Shown here one piece after another: positions 12,602-14,565 of a stretch of 14,565 nt of DNA. The notes beneath the pieces were generated by a model. The model saw only the letters and a program-made list of their open reading frames with translations. It made no database searches and was not told the origin of the DNA. Source of the DNA: UBA1181 sp045601045 (GTDB lineage: Bacteria > Bacteroidota > Bacteroidia > Bacteroidales > Paludibacteraceae); contig JAZRZA010000029.1 in the NCBI GenBank assembly GCA_045601045.1, forward strand, positions 1 through 14,565, given 5' to 3'. The number at the start of each line of letters is the position of its first letter. The stretch's first letter is position 1. A program made the translations under genes and the position numbers.

Positions 12602-14404
12602 TTACTTTAGCATAACCTTAGTTGATTGATTACCGTCGGTAACAACGTAAACACCTTTTGAGTCAGAAATTGTTATCTCCGCATTCCCCTTGGCATCTGT
12701 TGTTGCGGAGACCACAGCCTTACCGTCTATTTCTAAAACCTGAATGTGAGTGTTGGGTTGTGCGTTGGCAATGTGAATGGTTCCTCTTGTCGCAAAGACT
12801 TGTAGTGCATAGTTGTTTGCGGATGATATTCCGGTGGAATTATTGTTCACGACCGCACGAATAGAACTGCCGTCCCGACGAAAATTGAGACTGTGATAAA
12901 TTTTATGGTAGGGAGCTATATTTCTCACGTCTAAAATAATAGCATCTGCCCAAGATGATGCATACTCATAAGATGACGAATTATATGCGGCCAGTCCCTT
13001 CCTGCCTGTAATGCCGTCATCAAGTCCATAGCCTGACGCTGGAAGGAATATGGTATTTGCATTGGTTTTACTAACACCTAACTCTCCTGCCATGCCAGTG
13101 CCATTAAAATCATAAACCCATTCCCAATCACAACCATCCAATAACTCGACCTGTTCCGAGTATGTTGGCATTCGCCACGACTCACCCCAATTGACAAATG
13201 CGGCGTCGTCCTCCATCTCTAGATTGCCACAATCTCCAACACTCATCTCTTCATCCCAAGGATCATACTTAAGCCATTCTTCATCTCCATTTCTCCATTT
13301 GTAATTATCCCAAGAGAATGTCTCTTTAGTTGTTGTTTCTCCCCAAGCAAAAAGGTCTCCACACTCCTCGGGTTTCGTTGCTCCCACATTGTAAGTTGCC
13401 CATAAAGTGCCATTAGGCAAACCAAGGTCAACGTAGTCGTAGCCAGTTTTTTGACCACTGACTGTGATGGAATACATTATGATTTCCTTGTATTGTGCAT
13501 ATGTGTCCAAGTCTTTTGTTACGCTGGTAAAAGAAGAGTCGCTCCAACCGATGAACTTAAAACCTTCGATTGACGGTGCCGTGACGGATGTGGCGGACTT
13601 TCCTTTCTCCACAATCTGACTTTCTATCAAGATACTGTCCTTCGCGTAGAATGAGACAACATAGCTCTCTATTTTAGGCTCTTCATTCACTACCGCACGG
13701 ATAGGAAGACCCAGGTGACGAATGCAAAGACTCATATCCGTCTCGCTCCCTTCGAAATACAAGCATTGAGTTGTCATGCCATCAAACCCTTCATAGCGCA
13801 CAGACGGCCAGTATTGTCCAAACTCTCCCTCGAATTCTGTCTCAGAGCCATTATACCATGCGGCACATGGGAAAAAGAGATGAATGTCATCGGAATTGTA
13901 ATCGGTTTTCTGATTCTGCCCTTTTGCGACATAAGTTCCCTTGTCATCGGCACTTTTGGCCTTATAGAATACTACGCCACTGACATCTCCTCCATTGTAA
14001 TTATCCGTCCATACCATATAGCATTCATTCATGAGTTCTTCTTGCTCATCCGCTGTCGGCATTCTCCAATCAGATCCCCAGTTGACTGTGGCGGCGTCAT
14101 CTTCTGGAAGTAATTTTATATATCCATCGTTGGAATTATATTTTGTCATCTGTGTGGTTTTTCCTGCCCATTTGTATGTGCTCAAGTCGTACACCTCTTT
14201 GGGTTTAGTCTCTCCCCATGCGAAATAATCTCCGTACTCCTCTGATTTCGTCGCACCCACGTTGTGGATTGCCCACTTTGTTCCACTCGTTAACCCAAGG
14301 TCAACATAGTCGTAGCCTCCAATATTGCCACTCACTGTTTGTGCAGAGTTGGTCATGCCACACATAAATAGCATAGCCATCAATGATAATAGTATCTTCT
14401 TCAT
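12602..14404 (-). CDS. Secreted protein with two FISUMP-type domains, an InlB-type repeat and a T9SS-like tail
   Basis: I place the start at the ATG 14404 (600 residues), because it begins a proper signal peptide, MKKILLSLMAMLFMCGMTNSA, with Gln22 next. A TTG 24 bp upstream is less likely. Domain 1 (31-239) and domain 2 (322-519) are paralogous. Each opens YDYVDLGL and contains GTxWAxxNVGATKxEExGD, FAWGET, EDDAAxVNWG, WRMPTxxEQxEL and a closing IRAVVN. These are marks of the Fibrobacter succinogenes major paralogous (FISUMP) family. Residues 247-307, with GFKFIGWSDSSF, match the InlB/Listeria-Bacteroides repeat. The end (534-600), with GTIHIANAQP, IQVLEIDGKAV and KGVYVVTDGNQSTKVMLK, looks like a type A T9SS sorting domain. 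The protein is probably surface-exposed or released, perhaps adhesive or carbohydrate-binding; no enzyme site is visible. I see no clear terminator. Confidence 0.85.
   Translation of the reverse strand: MKKILLSLMAMLFMCGMTNSAQTVSGNIGGYDYVDLGLTSGTKWAIHNVGATKSEEYGDYFAWGETKPKEVYDLSTYKWAGKTTQMTKYNSNDGYIKLLPEDDAATVNWGSDWRMPTADEQEELMNECYMVWTDNYNGGDVSGVVFYKAKSADDKGTYVAKGQNQKTDYNSDDIHLFFPCAAWYNGSETEFEGEFGQYWPSVRYEGFDGMTTQCLYFEGSETDMSLCIRHLGLPIRAVVNEEPKIESYVVSFYAKDSILIESQIVEKGKSATSVTAPSIEGFKFIGWSDSSFTSVTKDLDTYAQYKEIIMYSITVSGQKTGYDYVDLGLPNGTLWATYNVGATKPEECGDLFAWGETTTKETFSWDNYKWRNGDEEWLKYDPWDEEMSVGDCGNLEMEDDAAFVNWGESWRMPTYSEQVELLDGCDWEWVYDFNGTGMAGELGVSKTNANTIFLPASGYGLDDGITGRKGLAAYNSSSYEYASSWADAIILDVRNIAPYHKIYHSLNFRRDGSSIRAVVNNNSTGISSANNYALQVFATRGTIHIANAQPNTHIQVLEIDGKAVVSATTDAKGNAEITISDSKGVYVVTDGNQSTKVMLK
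12848..13441 (-). repeat. Second copy of the tandem FISUMP-type module
   Basis: This stretch encodes residues 322-519 and is related to 13688-14314 by internal duplication. The two copies remain nearly identical at DNA level over a 23-bp stretch at their 5' ends (13422-13444 and 14295-14317, one mismatch), and diverge in the variable middle parts. Confidence 0.7.
13688..14314 (-). repeat. First copy of the tandem FISUMP-type module
   Basis: This stretch encodes residues 31-239 of the same protein. It shares YDYVDLGL, NVGATK, FAWGET, EDDAA, WRMPT and IRAVVN with the second copy. The segment between the conserved blocks (about residues 130-215) differs in length and sequence from that of the second copy. 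Confidence 0.7.
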
Positions 14405-14452
14405 TTTAAATACGTTTTTATCGTTCAATAGTTCGTTAAAAATTCAATACAA

Positions 14453-14565
14453 TTAAGCGGCTTTAGCCGTGAATAAAACGAGTTCCTTGAAAAGTTTGTC
14501 AATTAAATGCGGGTTTGGGTCTAAGCCAGACACGCAAATAAATCGCTCGAGCATATAAGCGTTGT
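14453..14565 (-). CDS. 3' end of an unidentified protein gene (partial)
   Basis: On the minus strand an open frame enters from the window end and stops at TAA (complement of 14453-14455). It gives 36 residues that include MLERFICVSGLDPNPH and end KELVLFTAKAA. The other two frames also stop within this stretch, one after 14 and one after 22 codons, but only this one has a balanced, protein-like composition. It lies 48 bp upstream of the FISUMP gene and runs in the same direction. The AKAA codons form a small palindrome (CGGCTAAAGCCG) without a T-run. I do not recognise the family, and the call rests on composition alone. Confidence 0.45.
   Translation of the reverse strand, partial: NAYMLERFICVSGLDPNPHLIDKLFKELVLFTAKAA

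Noticed and set aside
14456..14472. Palindrome CGGCTTTAGCCG near the window end as a possible terminator
   Set aside because: The stem is only five pairs with a two-base loop, no T-run follows closely on either strand, and it lies inside the codons of the partial gene.

Overview
The window comes from a Bacteroidota chromosome, most likely order Bacteroidales. The evidence is the repeated TTTG-N19/20-TAnnTTTG promoter pattern of this phylum, signal peptides that place Gln right after the cleavage site, C-terminal domains that look like type IX secretion (T9SS) sorting signals, a Bacteroidota-type LptB and a bacterial type II glutaminyl cyclase. Most of the window is core housekeeping sequence. 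I see no CRISPR array, insertion sequence ends, prophage or defence locus.

Layout. (a) 1-119: the 3' end of a plus-strand gene that enters from outside, with its own terminator, facing the end of the next cluster. (b) 325-3747, minus strand: thrS, then infC-rpmI-rplT (threonyl-tRNA synthetase, IF-3, L35, L20). A terminator and a new promoter separate thrS from infC. infC has no AUG, GUG or UUG start that could give a full-length protein. It appears to start at AUC, 8 nt after a perfect AGGAGG. (c) 3968-4938, plus strand: tatA-tatC, a two-gene twin-arginine translocase behind a near-ideal promoter. (d) 5009-5224, minus strand: two identical tRNA-Glu(CTC) genes with a terminator between them. 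(e) 5347-7227, minus strand: lptB followed by a lipoprotein-like M28 glutaminyl cyclase. (f) 7391-9524, plus strand: miaB (tRNA ms2i6A synthesis), then an outer-membrane beta-barrel protein. (g) 9735-10325, plus strand: a secretion-type C-terminal fragment that has lost its N-terminus, lying between two terminators of closely related sequence. (h) 10400-12496, minus strand: topoisomerase III. (i) 12602-14404, minus strand: a 600-residue secreted protein with two FISUMP-type domains, an InlB/Listeria-Bacteroides-type repeat between them and a T9SS-like tail. (j) 14453 to the end, minus strand: the last 36 residues of an unidentified protein.

How the genes relate. Three blocks serve translation (thrS/infC/rpmI/rplT, the tRNA-Glu pair, miaB). 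Three serve the envelope (tatAC, lptB, the cyclase). Both complete SPI-type exported proteins (8829-9524 and 12602-14404) are predicted to begin with Gln after cleavage, which is the substrate of the cyclase encoded in the same window.

No clearly novel system is visible. The points most worth a second look are the AUC-started infC with its leader, the tandem tRNA-Glu(CTC) arrangement, and the truncated secretion fragment between covarying terminators.
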